DNA from: Paludisphaera rhizosphaerae | GTDB lineage: Bacteria; Planctomycetota; Planctomycetia; Isosphaerales; Isosphaeraceae | Reading direction: 5' to 3' | NCBI RefSeq assembly: GCF_011065895.1 | Contig: NZ_JAALCR010000049.1 | Coordinates: 1 to 34,102 of the forward strand | Length of the DNA: 34,102 nucleotides | Shown here: piece after piece, positions 23,550-30,159 of the stretch | Position numbering within the stretch: position 1 is the stretch's first letter | Layout of the letters: each line of letters begins with the position of its first letter | Made by a program: the position numbers and the translations under genes | Notes under the pieces: generated by a model | The model's database searches: none | Seen by the model: the letters and a program-made list of their open reading frames with translations, nothing else | What the model was told of the DNA's origin: nothing

Positions 23550-23780
23550 ATGAAGGTCCTTCAAGCGCTCTTGCTGCTGATCTTCCTCGGCGCAATCCTC
23601 CTCTTCGCCGTGCAGAACACGGAGGCGATCACCGTCGCCTTCGCCAAGTGGCACGTCACCGGCCCGGTCGCCCTGATGGCGCTGGCGGCCTACGTCCTGG
23701 GCATGCTCAGCGGCTGGACGGTCGTCTCGTTCTTCTCGCGGTCGCTGCGCGAGGTGACCGAACGTCGGACGATCGAGTGA
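23550..23780 (+). CDS. LapA-domain small membrane protein
   Basis: A 76-residue protein of the LapA/DUF1049 family: TM1 (LQALLLLIFLGAILLFAVQN), a short beta turn (TEAITVAFAKWHVTGPVAL), TM2 (about 42-62, LMALAAYVLGMLSGW) and a basic cytoplasmic tail. The pattern VQN-x4-V-x-F followed by a Gly/Leu-rich second helix is typical. E. coli LapA (YciS) acts with LapB in lipopolysaccharide control; the role in this organism is not known. GAAGGGGG lies 7-8 nt before the ATG. The next gene starts 40 nt after it. Confidence 0.85.
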   Translation: MKVLQALLLLIFLGAILLFAVQNTEAITVAFAKWHVTGPVALMALAAYVLGMLSGWTVVSFFSRSLREVTERRTIE

Positions 23781-23820
23781 GCTTCACCGTCGGAATCACC
23801 ATCGAGAAGGGAGTAACTTG

Positions 23821-24417
23821 ATGAGAGGTCTCAGCCGGGCTGGGTTGGGGTTGTCACTCCTGGCGGTGATCCTGGGGGCGAACGCGGTGAACGCCCAGCA
23901 ACACGCCGCCCCCCCGACGCCGCTGGCGGCGTCCGACCTGACGTTCCTGGAGGTCGGCAACTCCTACATGATCCAGTTCGCACCGGGGGCCGACCCGTTC
24001 GTGATCAAGTCGGCGGAGCTGAGTCGAGTCTCGACGACGACTACAGACGCCGGCGGCAAGACAACGACGGAACTGACGCCATCGACGTTGACCATGACGT
24101 ACCGCGTCCCCGAGTTCGTCGTGAAGAAGCTGGGGGGCGGCTCGTGGGCGCTCCTGGAATACCCGCTCGACGTCAAGGCCGCAGCCGAGCGCATGCTCGC
24201 CCGCCTGGCGTTGAAGAACACGGAGACGATGGCCGAGCAGGAAAAGACCGAAGAGGGCCGGATGCGGATCGCCGAGTGGAAGACCGAGGCCGACCGCCAG
24301 ATCCCGACCGCCGAGGCCTGGATCAACCTGGCGCACGCAGTCGTCATCGCCCCGCCACTCGCGGATCCGAGGGACCCGCGCATTCAGACGCCCACCATCT
24401 CGGTAGAGATCAAATGA
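23821..24417 (+). CDS. Secreted protein of unknown function
   Basis: A 198-residue protein with a signal peptide (MRGLSRAGLGLSLLAVILGA, cleavage near NAVNA). The mature part starts with a beta-like region (DLTFLEVGNSYMIQFAPG, FVIKSAELSRVSTTTTDAGG, LTMTYRVPEFVV) and continues with a charged helical segment (about 110-160). I recognise no family. The start at 23821 is preferred over an in-frame TTG at 23818 because AAGGGAG lies 7-8 nt before it. It is convergent with the sulfatase gene, with only 18 nt between the stops. Confidence 0.7.
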   Translation: MRGLSRAGLGLSLLAVILGANAVNAQQHAAPPTPLAASDLTFLEVGNSYMIQFAPGADPFVIKSAELSRVSTTTTDAGGKTTTELTPSTLTMTYRVPEFVVKKLGGGSWALLEYPLDVKAAAERMLARLALKNTETMAEQEKTEEGRMRIAEWKTEADRQIPTAEAWINLAHAVVIAPPLADPRDPRIQTPTISVEIK

Positions 24418-24435
24418 CGAACTGCGGCCGCCGGG

Positions 24436-25755
24436 TCACTCCGCCGGCCGCCACCAGGCGTCGATGAGCTTCCGCAGTTCCTCAACCCGCGCCGGCTCGC
24501 GGTCGGCCAGGTTGTTCGACTCATACGGGTCGGCGACGATGTTGAACAGCTCGACGGCCGACCCGGGCGAGTTGCGAACCTCGGGAACGATGAGCTTCCA
24601 GTCGCCGGCGACGACCCAGCGGTCGCGTAGGCTCGCGGCCGGGTCGTCGAGGTCGGCGACGTCGTGCGTGAAGATCTCGCCGAAGACGGCGGGCCGTTTC
24701 GCGACGGCCTCGGCGTCCAGCAGGTTGACCCCCTGCATCTTCACGGGTTTCTCAATCCCCGCCGCGGCCAGGATCGTGGGAGCCACGTCGATCGAGCTGA
24801 CCGGCTTGTCGCTCACCGCCGGTTTGATCTTCCCTAGGTGGCGGACGATGATCGGCGTCCGCAGGCCGCCGTCGTAGGGCGACTGCTTCGAGCGGACGTC
24901 GTACTTGGCCGCGTCGGGGTTCTGGATCCAGCCGTTGTCGGCGAGGTAGACGACGAGGGTGTTTTCCGCCACGCCCTTCTCGTCCAGATGCTTAAGCAAA
25001 GCGCCGCAGGTTTCGTCGAACCACTCGACCATCGCCCAGTACTTCGCGACGTGAAGGCTCGGCGTCTTGTCGCGGTACTTGTTCAAAAGGCGGTCGGGGG
25101 GCGTGTGAGGCTGGTGCGGCATCATCGGGGCGTACCAGACGAAGAAGGGCTTCGAGGCCGCGACCTCCCGGTCGATGAAGTCGAAGACCGGCGCCATCGA
25201 CTTCCGGCCGATCTCCAGGCCGACGTCGCCGTGGCGGCCCCCCTTCGCAAGATCGCCGTGGGTCATCCCCTCGGCGAAGCCCCCTTCGCTGAAGTTCCCG
25301 CCCCACCACTTGCCGGCCTGGAAGGTCGCATAACCGCGACCCGACAGCAGCCGAGGGATCGTCGGCGACGCCTCGAAGAAGCTCACCAGCCGCTTTCGAC
25401 CTTCGAGCAGCGCGGGCTCCGACTTGAGCTGAGCGTAGCGGCCAGCCGTTCCGGGCGGATCGTTGCCCGTGACGTGGTGCTGGTGGGCGTACATCCCCGT
25501 GATGATCGACGCCAGGCTCGGCGAGCAAAGGCTTGAGGGCACATAGCCGCGACGGAAGGTCATCCCCTCGGCCGCCAACCGGTCGATGTTCGGAGTATGG
25601 ACCTGGGGATGCCCCATGAACGAGTAGTCGTTCCAGGCCTGGTCGTCTGAGAGGATCAGGACCACGTTCGGCGGTCGATCCGCACCGAAAGCCGCCCCAG
25701 CGGACAGAGCAGCGAAAACGACGACGGCGGCGGCGAGAAGGCTGACACGCTTCAT
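24436..25755 (-). CDS. Secreted sulfatase with atypical CSPSL active-site motif
   Basis: A 439-residue type I sulfatase-fold protein with a signal peptide (about 1-24, ending AAFGA). Metal ligands DD at 37-38 (LILSDDQAWNDY), THxHDVAD-like segments and LADNGW are present, as are PFFVWYAPMMPHQPH and GGLRTPIIVR. The formylglycine site is C77-S-P-S-L81. The consensus is C/S-x-P-x-R, so the Arg is replaced by Leu. Similar C-x-PSL variants with a following HQHHVTGNDP exist, as far as I recall, as a subgroup in planctomycetes. It probably hydrolyses sulfate esters of polysaccharides, but the altered motif leaves activity open. GGAGG lies about 10 nt before the ATG; it starts 15 nt after the one-TM gene and is likely in the same operon. 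Confidence 0.88.
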   Translation of the reverse strand: MKRVSLLAAAVVVFAALSAGAAFGADRPPNVVLILSDDQAWNDYSFMGHPQVHTPNIDRLAAEGMTFRRGYVPSSLCSPSLASIITGMYAHQHHVTGNDPPGTAGRYAQLKSEPALLEGRKRLVSFFEASPTIPRLLSGRGYATFQAGKWWGGNFSEGGFAEGMTHGDLAKGGRHGDVGLEIGRKSMAPVFDFIDREVAASKPFFVWYAPMMPHQPHTPPDRLLNKYRDKTPSLHVAKYWAMVEWFDETCGALLKHLDEKGVAENTLVVYLADNGWIQNPDAAKYDVRSKQSPYDGGLRTPIIVRHLGKIKPAVSDKPVSSIDVAPTILAAAGIEKPVKMQGVNLLDAEAVAKRPAVFGEIFTHDVADLDDPAASLRDRWVVAGDWKLIVPEVRNSPGSAVELFNIVADPYESNNLADREPARVEELRKLIDAWWRPAE

Positions 25756-25770
25756 GGGCCTTTTCCTCCC

Positions 25771-25968
25771 TCACCCCTCGGCGGGGCGTTCGGCGTCGGG
25801 GACGGTCCCAGCGCGTTCCTGGGGGCGGTAGGAGTCGGTCACGGCCAGGCCGACCAGGAACGCGATCCAGGCCAGAAACAGGACGACGGCGGCCGCGAAC
25901 CTTCGGCGGTCGCGAGGGTTCACGGCGGGTGCCGGGGCCCCGGTCTCAAGTTCGGTCTCGGTGGTCAT
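25771..25968 (-). CDS. Small single-pass membrane protein
   Basis: A 65-residue protein: a polar N-terminus (MTTETELETGAPAPAVNPRD), one TM helix (about 24-45, FAAAVVLFLAWIAFLVGLAV) and a short polar tail. No known family; many planctomycete genomes have such peptides. Its ATG overlaps the stop of the Minf_1886 gene as ATGA (25965-25968), so translation is coupled. The sulfatase gene follows 15 nt later. Confidence 0.7.
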   Translation of the reverse strand: MTTETELETGAPAPAVNPRDRRRFAAAVVLFLAWIAFLVGLAVTDSYRPQERAGTVPDAERPAEG

Positions 25969-26450
25969 GATTCGTCGTCCTCCGTGCTCTCGTCTTCTTC
26001 GGGGTCGTCGTCGGCCAGGGGCTTCGGTTGGAAGTCGACGCCGAAGTCGAAGACGTCGTCGAAGTCCTCGCGGCGGTCCTCGGGGGTCTTGTCGAGGTCG
26101 CCGGAGGCGATCAGGTTGTAAACGATTTCGCCGATGTCCGACGTGGAGCGCAGGCCCCACTGAGCGAGCACCGGCCCGGCCAGCAGGCCGTATTCGCGCA
26201 GGGCCAGCCGACGGGCCGCCAGGCAGACCTGCCGACCGGAGACGTGGCCCGAAGTCGGCTCGGCCTTCGCCTTCTTCGACGAGCGGCCGCGAGAGGTCCG
26301 GGCGGCTCGTTCCCGACTCTGCCGCCGGGCCTCGCGGATCTTCCGGTTGCGAGCCAGGTGGAGCGACTCCAGCACGAAGGCGTAGGCCTCCAGCGAGTAG
26401 CGAGGGTCTTTGGAGATGACCCGGCCGATCTCGTCACGGAAGGTGCTCAT
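25965..26450 (-). CDS. Minf_1886 family protein (Planctomycetes/Verrucomicrobia-restricted)
   Basis: A 161-residue protein. The N-terminus FRDEIGRVISKDPRYSLEAY followed by FVLESLHLAR matches the family pattern (RY-x3-AY-x-FV-x2-LH). A Lys/Arg/Ser-rich insert spans about 42-72. The conserved second part is GRQVCLAARRLALREYGLLA and VLAQWGLRSTSDIGEIVYNL, and the tail is acidic (about 125-161). The function is unknown. It sits between the PSP1/RicT-like gene and the one-TM gene with ATGA overlaps on both sides, so the three proteins are made in a fixed ratio, which argues for a shared task. Confidence 0.85.
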   Translation of the reverse strand: MSTFRDEIGRVISKDPRYSLEAYAFVLESLHLARNRKIREARRQSRERAARTSRGRSSKKAKAEPTSGHVSGRQVCLAARRLALREYGLLAGPVLAQWGLRSTSDIGEIVYNLIASGDLDKTPEDRREDFDDVFDFGVDFQPKPLADDDPEEDESTEDDES

Positions 26451-27322
26451 TCGTCGAACCCCGCGTCGGAGTCGGTTTCGTCGTCGGTCTCGGCGTCAGG
26501 CCGGCGCGGGCCTCGGGAGCGCGGCTCGACGGACAGAACGTCGGCCGCGGCGATGATGATCCGCCGGCCGTCCTCGAACTCGACCACCAGCCGTCCCGCC
26601 AGCACGTCGAGCGCCACCACGCGGCCCCGGCCCTTGGCCGTCTCGACTCGGGCTCCGTTGGGGGGCAGCGTCTTTTCGGCCTCGCGATAGGCGTCGTATT
26701 CGTATCTCAGGCAGCATTTCAGCCGGCCGCAGCGGCCCGAGATCTTGGACGGGTCGAGCGTCGTCTTCTGGATCTTGGCCATCTTCATGGAGACGGGAGG
26801 CATCTGGCTGAGGTGGGTGTTGCAACAGACCGGCTTGCCGCAGTCGCCGTAGTCGGCCAGCAGCTTGGCCTCGTCGCGAACGCCGATCTGCCGCATCTCG
26901 ATCCGCGTCCGGAGGGCGCGGGCCAGGTCGCGGACCAGCTCGCGGAAGTCGACCCGCTTCTCGGCCAGGTAGTAGAAGATGATCCGCTCGCGGCCGAAGA
27001 GGATCTCCACGTCCACCAGGTTCATTTGAAGCCGGCGGCGAGAGATGAACTCCCGGCAGGTGGCGAAGGCGGCCTTCTCCTGTTCCGGCAGAGTCTGTTC
27101 GTGCTGAAGGTCGGCGGCGTCGGCCTCGCGGAGGATCTCGCCAGGCTCGCGCTGCTCCAGCGCCTTGGCGGCGCGGTCGGTGAGCGGACAGAGAACCTCG
27201 CCCAGTTCCACGCCTCGGTCGCTGCGGACCACCACGCGACGCCCGCGCGAGTGCTCCGCGCCAGAGGCGTCATGGCATGCGCCCAGGATCCGCATCCGCC
27301 CATATCGCACGACGTAACCCAT
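26447..27322 (-). CDS. PSP1-domain protein, RicT (YaaT)-like
   Basis: A 291-residue protein. The PSP1 C-terminal domain contains the Cys-rich signature: CGKPVCCNTHL (about 174-184) and ISGRCGRLKCCLRYEYDAY (about 205-223), with MPPVSMKMAKIQK between. N-terminal residues MGYVVRYGRMRILGACHD are the usual start. In Bacillus RicT works with RicA and RicF, carries Fe-S clusters and directs RNase Y processing; here no RicA or RicF is near. The acidic C-terminal tail (about 268-291, DAETDDETDSDAGFDE) is an extra. The start at 27322 is chosen; the open frame runs on to 28507 but beyond the start it is only antisense to the neighbours. It lies first in a coupled operon and divergent from the Trm112-like gene. 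Confidence 0.88.
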   Translation of the reverse strand: MGYVVRYGRMRILGACHDASGAEHSRGRRVVVRSDRGVELGEVLCPLTDRAAKALEQREPGEILREADAADLQHEQTLPEQEKAAFATCREFISRRRLQMNLVDVEILFGRERIIFYYLAEKRVDFRELVRDLARALRTRIEMRQIGVRDEAKLLADYGDCGKPVCCNTHLSQMPPVSMKMAKIQKTTLDPSKISGRCGRLKCCLRYEYDAYREAEKTLPPNGARVETAKGRGRVVALDVLAGRLVVEFEDGRRIIIAAADVLSVEPRSRGPRRPDAETDDETDSDAGFDE

Positions 27323-27385
27323 GCCCCGGATTATGACCGCGGGCCGATCCCGACGGAAGGGGAGAACGCTCCTGGAGATCCGGTG

Positions 27386-27414
27386 TTCCCAGTCCCGTCG
27401 AGGTTCGCCATAAT
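27386..27414 (+). promoter_or_regulatory. Promoter of the Trm112-like gene
   Basis: TTCCCA (27386-27391), 17 nt, CATAAT (27409-27414). The -35 matches four and the -10 five consensus positions. The leader to the ATG is about 64 nt. Confidence 0.45.
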
Positions 27415-27484
27415 ACCCGCTCGGGAACCGACCGGGCTCCGACCCGGCCGGCGTCGGAGGATCCGAAGCACAGGACGCTCGACC

Positions 27485-27703
27485 ATGATCAAAGACGAAC
27501 TGCTGGCCCTCCTGGTCTGCCCTCTGGGCCGCGCCCCCCTGCGGCGCGAGGGCGATTCCCTGGTCTGCACCCGCTGCGGCCTCCGCTACGCGATCAACGA
27601 CGGCATCCCCAACATGCTGTACGAGGAAGCCGAGCTTCCTGAGGGCGTCAAATCGATCGCCGAGCTCGAATGCGCCAAGACGGCCGACGTGAAGGCGTCC
27701 TGA
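27485..27703 (+). CDS. Trm112-like zinc-ribbon protein
   Basis: A 72-residue protein: MIKDELLALLVCPLGRAPLR, then SLVCTRCGLRYAINDGIPNML and a polar tail. This is the Trm112/YcaR pattern (LLxxLxCP-x-C...LxCxxCGxxYPIxDGIPxML). The first zinc half-site is CPLG, lacking the second Cys of the usual CPxC, so C12, C28 and C31 remain. Family members activate or stabilise methyltransferases or act in envelope metabolism; no partner is evident nearby. AGGA lies about 10 nt before the ATG, and a promoter is placed 64 nt upstream. Confidence 0.85.
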   Translation: MIKDELLALLVCPLGRAPLRREGDSLVCTRCGLRYAINDGIPNMLYEEAELPEGVKSIAELECAKTADVKAS

Positions 27704-27704
27704 C

Positions 27705-27740
27705 CGCCCGCCCCCTGGCCCGTTTCTTGGGTTGCGGGCG
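27705..27740 (+). terminator. Weak terminator candidate after Trm112-like gene
   Basis: CGCCCG (27705-27710) pairs with CGGGCG (27735-27740) and is followed by TTTCG. The loop is long (24 nt), though an internal GG/CC stack may close it. Confidence 0.3.
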
Positions 27741-27829
27741 TTTCGTCGCGGCGTGACAATGATGGAACGACGGCGACCGGCGTTCCGTCGCGCGTCGGCG
27801 TGCTTGGGCCGCTGGGGGGGGACGGGTTG

Positions 27830-29275
27830 ATGGCGCTTCTGCTCTGCCTGGTCTGTTCGGGGATCGCGTGGCAAGAGGCGCCTCCGACCGCGCCGGCGAC
27901 GGCCTCCCCGGCGATGGACGTCGTCACGGCGTTCGAAAAGGTCCTTACTGACGTCGTCGCCCGGACCGAAGGCTCGGTGGTGGCGATCCACCGCAACAAG
28001 GAAGAGAACGCCCGCGAGACGCAGGCGGTTCGCGGGCGCAACCGCCCCCCCCGAACCGAGGTGATGGAGCTTCCGCTCCAGGCCCGCCTCACCAGCCCCA
28101 CGGCGATTTCCTTCGATTTCGGCTCGGGCGTCGTGATCGGCGACGAGGGGGAGATCCTCACGACCTTCCACGTCGTCCGCGGCGCGACCACCTTGATCGT
28201 CCGAGCGGCCGAACGCCAGGAATTCGAGGCCGAGGTCATCTCCGCCGACCCCCGCAGCGACCTCGCCGTCATCGCCCCGGTCGCCGGCCCTGGCCGGCCC
28301 AAACCCCGGCTCAAGCCGATCCCCCTCGGCGACTCCGGGCAGCTCCGCAAGGGGTCGTTCCTGATCGCGCTGGGCAACCCGTTCAACGCGGCGGCTCAGG
28401 ACGGCCGGGCCAACGCAAGCTGGGGCATCCTGTCGAACATCGCCCGCCAGGCAGCCTTCGACGCCGAGGCCCGCAGCGATCAGCGCCTCGGCCTGCAACT
28501 CCCTCACTACCCGACGCTGCTCCAGCTCGACAGCAAGCTGAACCTCGGCATGAGCGGCGGGGCGGTCGTCAACATGAAGGGGGAGTTGGTGGGTCTGACC
28601 ACCACCGCCGCCAGCCCTTCCGGCTACGACGCGATGGCCGGCTACGCCTTCCCGATGGACGCCATCGGCCGCCGGGTCGTGCAGACGCTCAAGGAAGGTC
28701 GTGAAGTCGAGTACGGCCTGCTAGGCGTCCGATACCTGCCCGGCCCGAAGAACAACGTGATCGACGTCGTCACCCCCAACTCGCCGGCCTCTCAGGGAAA
28801 GCTCATGCCGGGCGACTCCATCGTCGCCATCAACGACGTCCCAGTGCTGGACTTCGCCTCTCTCATGGTCGCCGTCAGCGCCCACGCCCCCGGCGACAAG
28901 CTTAACCTGAAGCTCATCCGCAACGGTCAGGAGTTGGAGAAGACCCTCGTCATCGGCAAGTTCCCCGTCGAGGGCGAGATCATCGCCTCCGTCCGTCCCG
29001 CCTCGTGGCGAGGCCTCCGCGTGGATCACCCCAGCCTCATGATCGGCGCCCCCATCGGCATCGTCCCCGACGAGGGCCTCCCCACCGGCGTCGTCATCCG
29101 CGAGGTCGAGACCGAATCCCCCGCCGACAAGGCCGGACTAAGGCCCTACCAGTCCATCCGCCAGGTCGGCGACCAATCCGTCTCCAATCCCGCCGAGTTC
29201 GCCAAGGCCGTCGCCGGCCTCAAAGGCCCCGTCCGCCTCATGACCGACCGCGGCCCGATCGTCGTCGAGCCGTGA
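27830..29275 (+). CDS. HtrA/DegP-like serine protease with two PDZ domains
   Basis: A 481-residue exported protein. The signal peptide is about 1-16 (MALLLCLVCSGIAW). The trypsin-like domain (about 45-290) has H114 (ILTTFHVVRGA), D144 (RSDLAVI) and S242 (NLGMSGGAVVN); the usual GNSGG is GMSGG, but the serine is kept. PDZ 1 covers about 300-385 (YGLLGVRYL, NSPASQGKLMPGDSIVAIND) and PDZ 2 about 395-481 (ETESPADKAGLRPYQSIRQV). Such proteases handle misfolded periplasmic proteins. The ATG at 27830 is used; a GTG at 27800 adds ten residues. A gap in function is possible because the oxyanion region is slightly altered. It stands before the small-protein/HNH pair, with 27 nt to the next start. Confidence 0.9.
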   Translation: MALLLCLVCSGIAWQEAPPTAPATASPAMDVVTAFEKVLTDVVARTEGSVVAIHRNKEENARETQAVRGRNRPPRTEVMELPLQARLTSPTAISFDFGSGVVIGDEGEILTTFHVVRGATTLIVRAAERQEFEAEVISADPRSDLAVIAPVAGPGRPKPRLKPIPLGDSGQLRKGSFLIALGNPFNAAAQDGRANASWGILSNIARQAAFDAEARSDQRLGLQLPHYPTLLQLDSKLNLGMSGGAVVNMKGELVGLTTTAASPSGYDAMAGYAFPMDAIGRRVVQTLKEGREVEYGLLGVRYLPGPKNNVIDVVTPNSPASQGKLMPGDSIVAINDVPVLDFASLMVAVSAHAPGDKLNLKLIRNGQELEKTLVIGKFPVEGEIIASVRPASWRGLRVDHPSLMIGAPIGIVPDEGLPTGVVIREVETESPADKAGLRPYQSIRQVGDQSVSNPAEFAKAVAGLKGPVRLMTDRGPIVVEP

Positions 29276-29302
29276 ACGGTGACCTCGGAGGAACTTCGAG
29301 TC

Positions 29303-29578
29303 ATGTCTGTCGCCCCCATCAGCACCAGCGAAGCCGCGATTTTCGGCCGAATCCTCCAACCCGAGGAAGCCACGCTCAACGCCGCGGCAGCCCGGGCCAT
29401 CCTCGCTCTCGACTTCGATCAGGCCGACAAGGATCGAATGAGGGATCTCTTGACGAAAGCCAAGAAAGGCGCGTTAACCACTAAGGAAGCGGCTGAGGCT
29501 GAAAACTACGAACGCGTCGGCCATGTGCTTTCACTGATGAAATCCAAGGCCCGCCTCTCCCTCAAACGCGAGGAGTGA
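29303..29578 (+). CDS. Small helical protein upstream of an HNH nuclease gene
   Basis: A 91-residue protein of no named family: SEAAIFGRILQPEEATLNAA, AILALDFDQADKDRMRDLLT, then TTKEAAEAENYERVGHVLSL and a basic tail (KSKARLSLKREE). I recall similar small proteins paired with HNH endonucleases in planctomycetes and cyanobacteria. GGAGGA lies about 9 nt before the ATG at 29303. An open frame from 29279 (GTG) includes the ribosome site itself, so it is not the start. It lies 30 nt before the HNH gene, suggesting a two-gene unit. A role as partner or antitoxin is inference only. Confidence 0.7.
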   Translation: MSVAPISTSEAAIFGRILQPEEATLNAAAARAILALDFDQADKDRMRDLLTKAKKGALTTKEAAEAENYERVGHVLSLMKSKARLSLKREE

Positions 29579-29608
29579 TCTCAACCCCTCCAGAATCCGT
29601 GAGGCGGA

Positions 29609-30013
29609 ATGGATCGCAAGCTGGAGAGTTTGGTCTGGGAGCGGGCTGAGGGTCGCTGTGAATACTGCCAGATGTTGGCGAACGACGACGTACTGCCCTT
29701 CGAGATCGACCATATCATCGCCGAGCAGCACCAGGGCTCGACTTCCGAAGAGAATCTTTGCCTTGCCTGCTTTGCTTGCAATCGCCACAAAGGACCGAAC
29801 GTCGCAGGGGTTGATCCCCTTACTGGGAAGGTCGCACCTCTGTTCCATCCTCGACGGCAGCATTGGTCGCGTCACTTTCGATGGCAAGGGGCCGTCCTGA
29901 CAGGACGAACGGCGAGCGGAAGAGCGACCGTCGTCACATTAGCCATCAACCTCGATTACCGTGTCGACCTTCGTCAAAGCCTGATCGATGAGGGTGTCTT
30001 TCCACATCGGTGA
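29609..30013 (+). CDS. HNH endonuclease
   Basis: A 134-residue nuclease. The HNH core reads VWERAEGRCEYCQM (first zinc CxxC), FEIDHIIAEQHQGSTSEENL (metal-binding His pair) and CLACFACNRHKGPNV (second CxxC and the N-x-HKG end). The C-terminal part (FHPRRQHWSRHFRW, DYRVDLRQSLIDEG) recurs in this subfamily. The substrate is unknown; such short HNH proteins may be restriction-like, mobile or defence-related. The sequence looks less GC-biased at third codon positions than the flanking alaS and protease genes, consistent with acquisition. It is followed by 146 nt before alaS. Confidence 0.85.
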   Translation: MDRKLESLVWERAEGRCEYCQMLANDDVLPFEIDHIIAEQHQGSTSEENLCLACFACNRHKGPNVAGVDPLTGKVAPLFHPRRQHWSRHFRWQGAVLTGRTASGRATVVTLAINLDYRVDLRQSLIDEGVFPHR

Positions 30014-30159
30014 GAACGCACGTCTTGTGACGGACGCCTGATCGGTCATCCACCGCCGCCAAGCCGGGTTGTCCGGATCCCCTCCGTCCTGCACAATGGG
30101 AGTCTGGCGTCTTTGCGCGCCGCGCGGTCGATCCGTCCTAGACAGTCTGCGGACCTCCC

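Noticed and set aside
27323-28507. N-terminal extension of the PSP1 gene (open frame continues to 28507)
   Set aside because: The extension is antisense to the Trm112-like gene and the protease. The recognisable protein begins at MGYVVRYG (27322).
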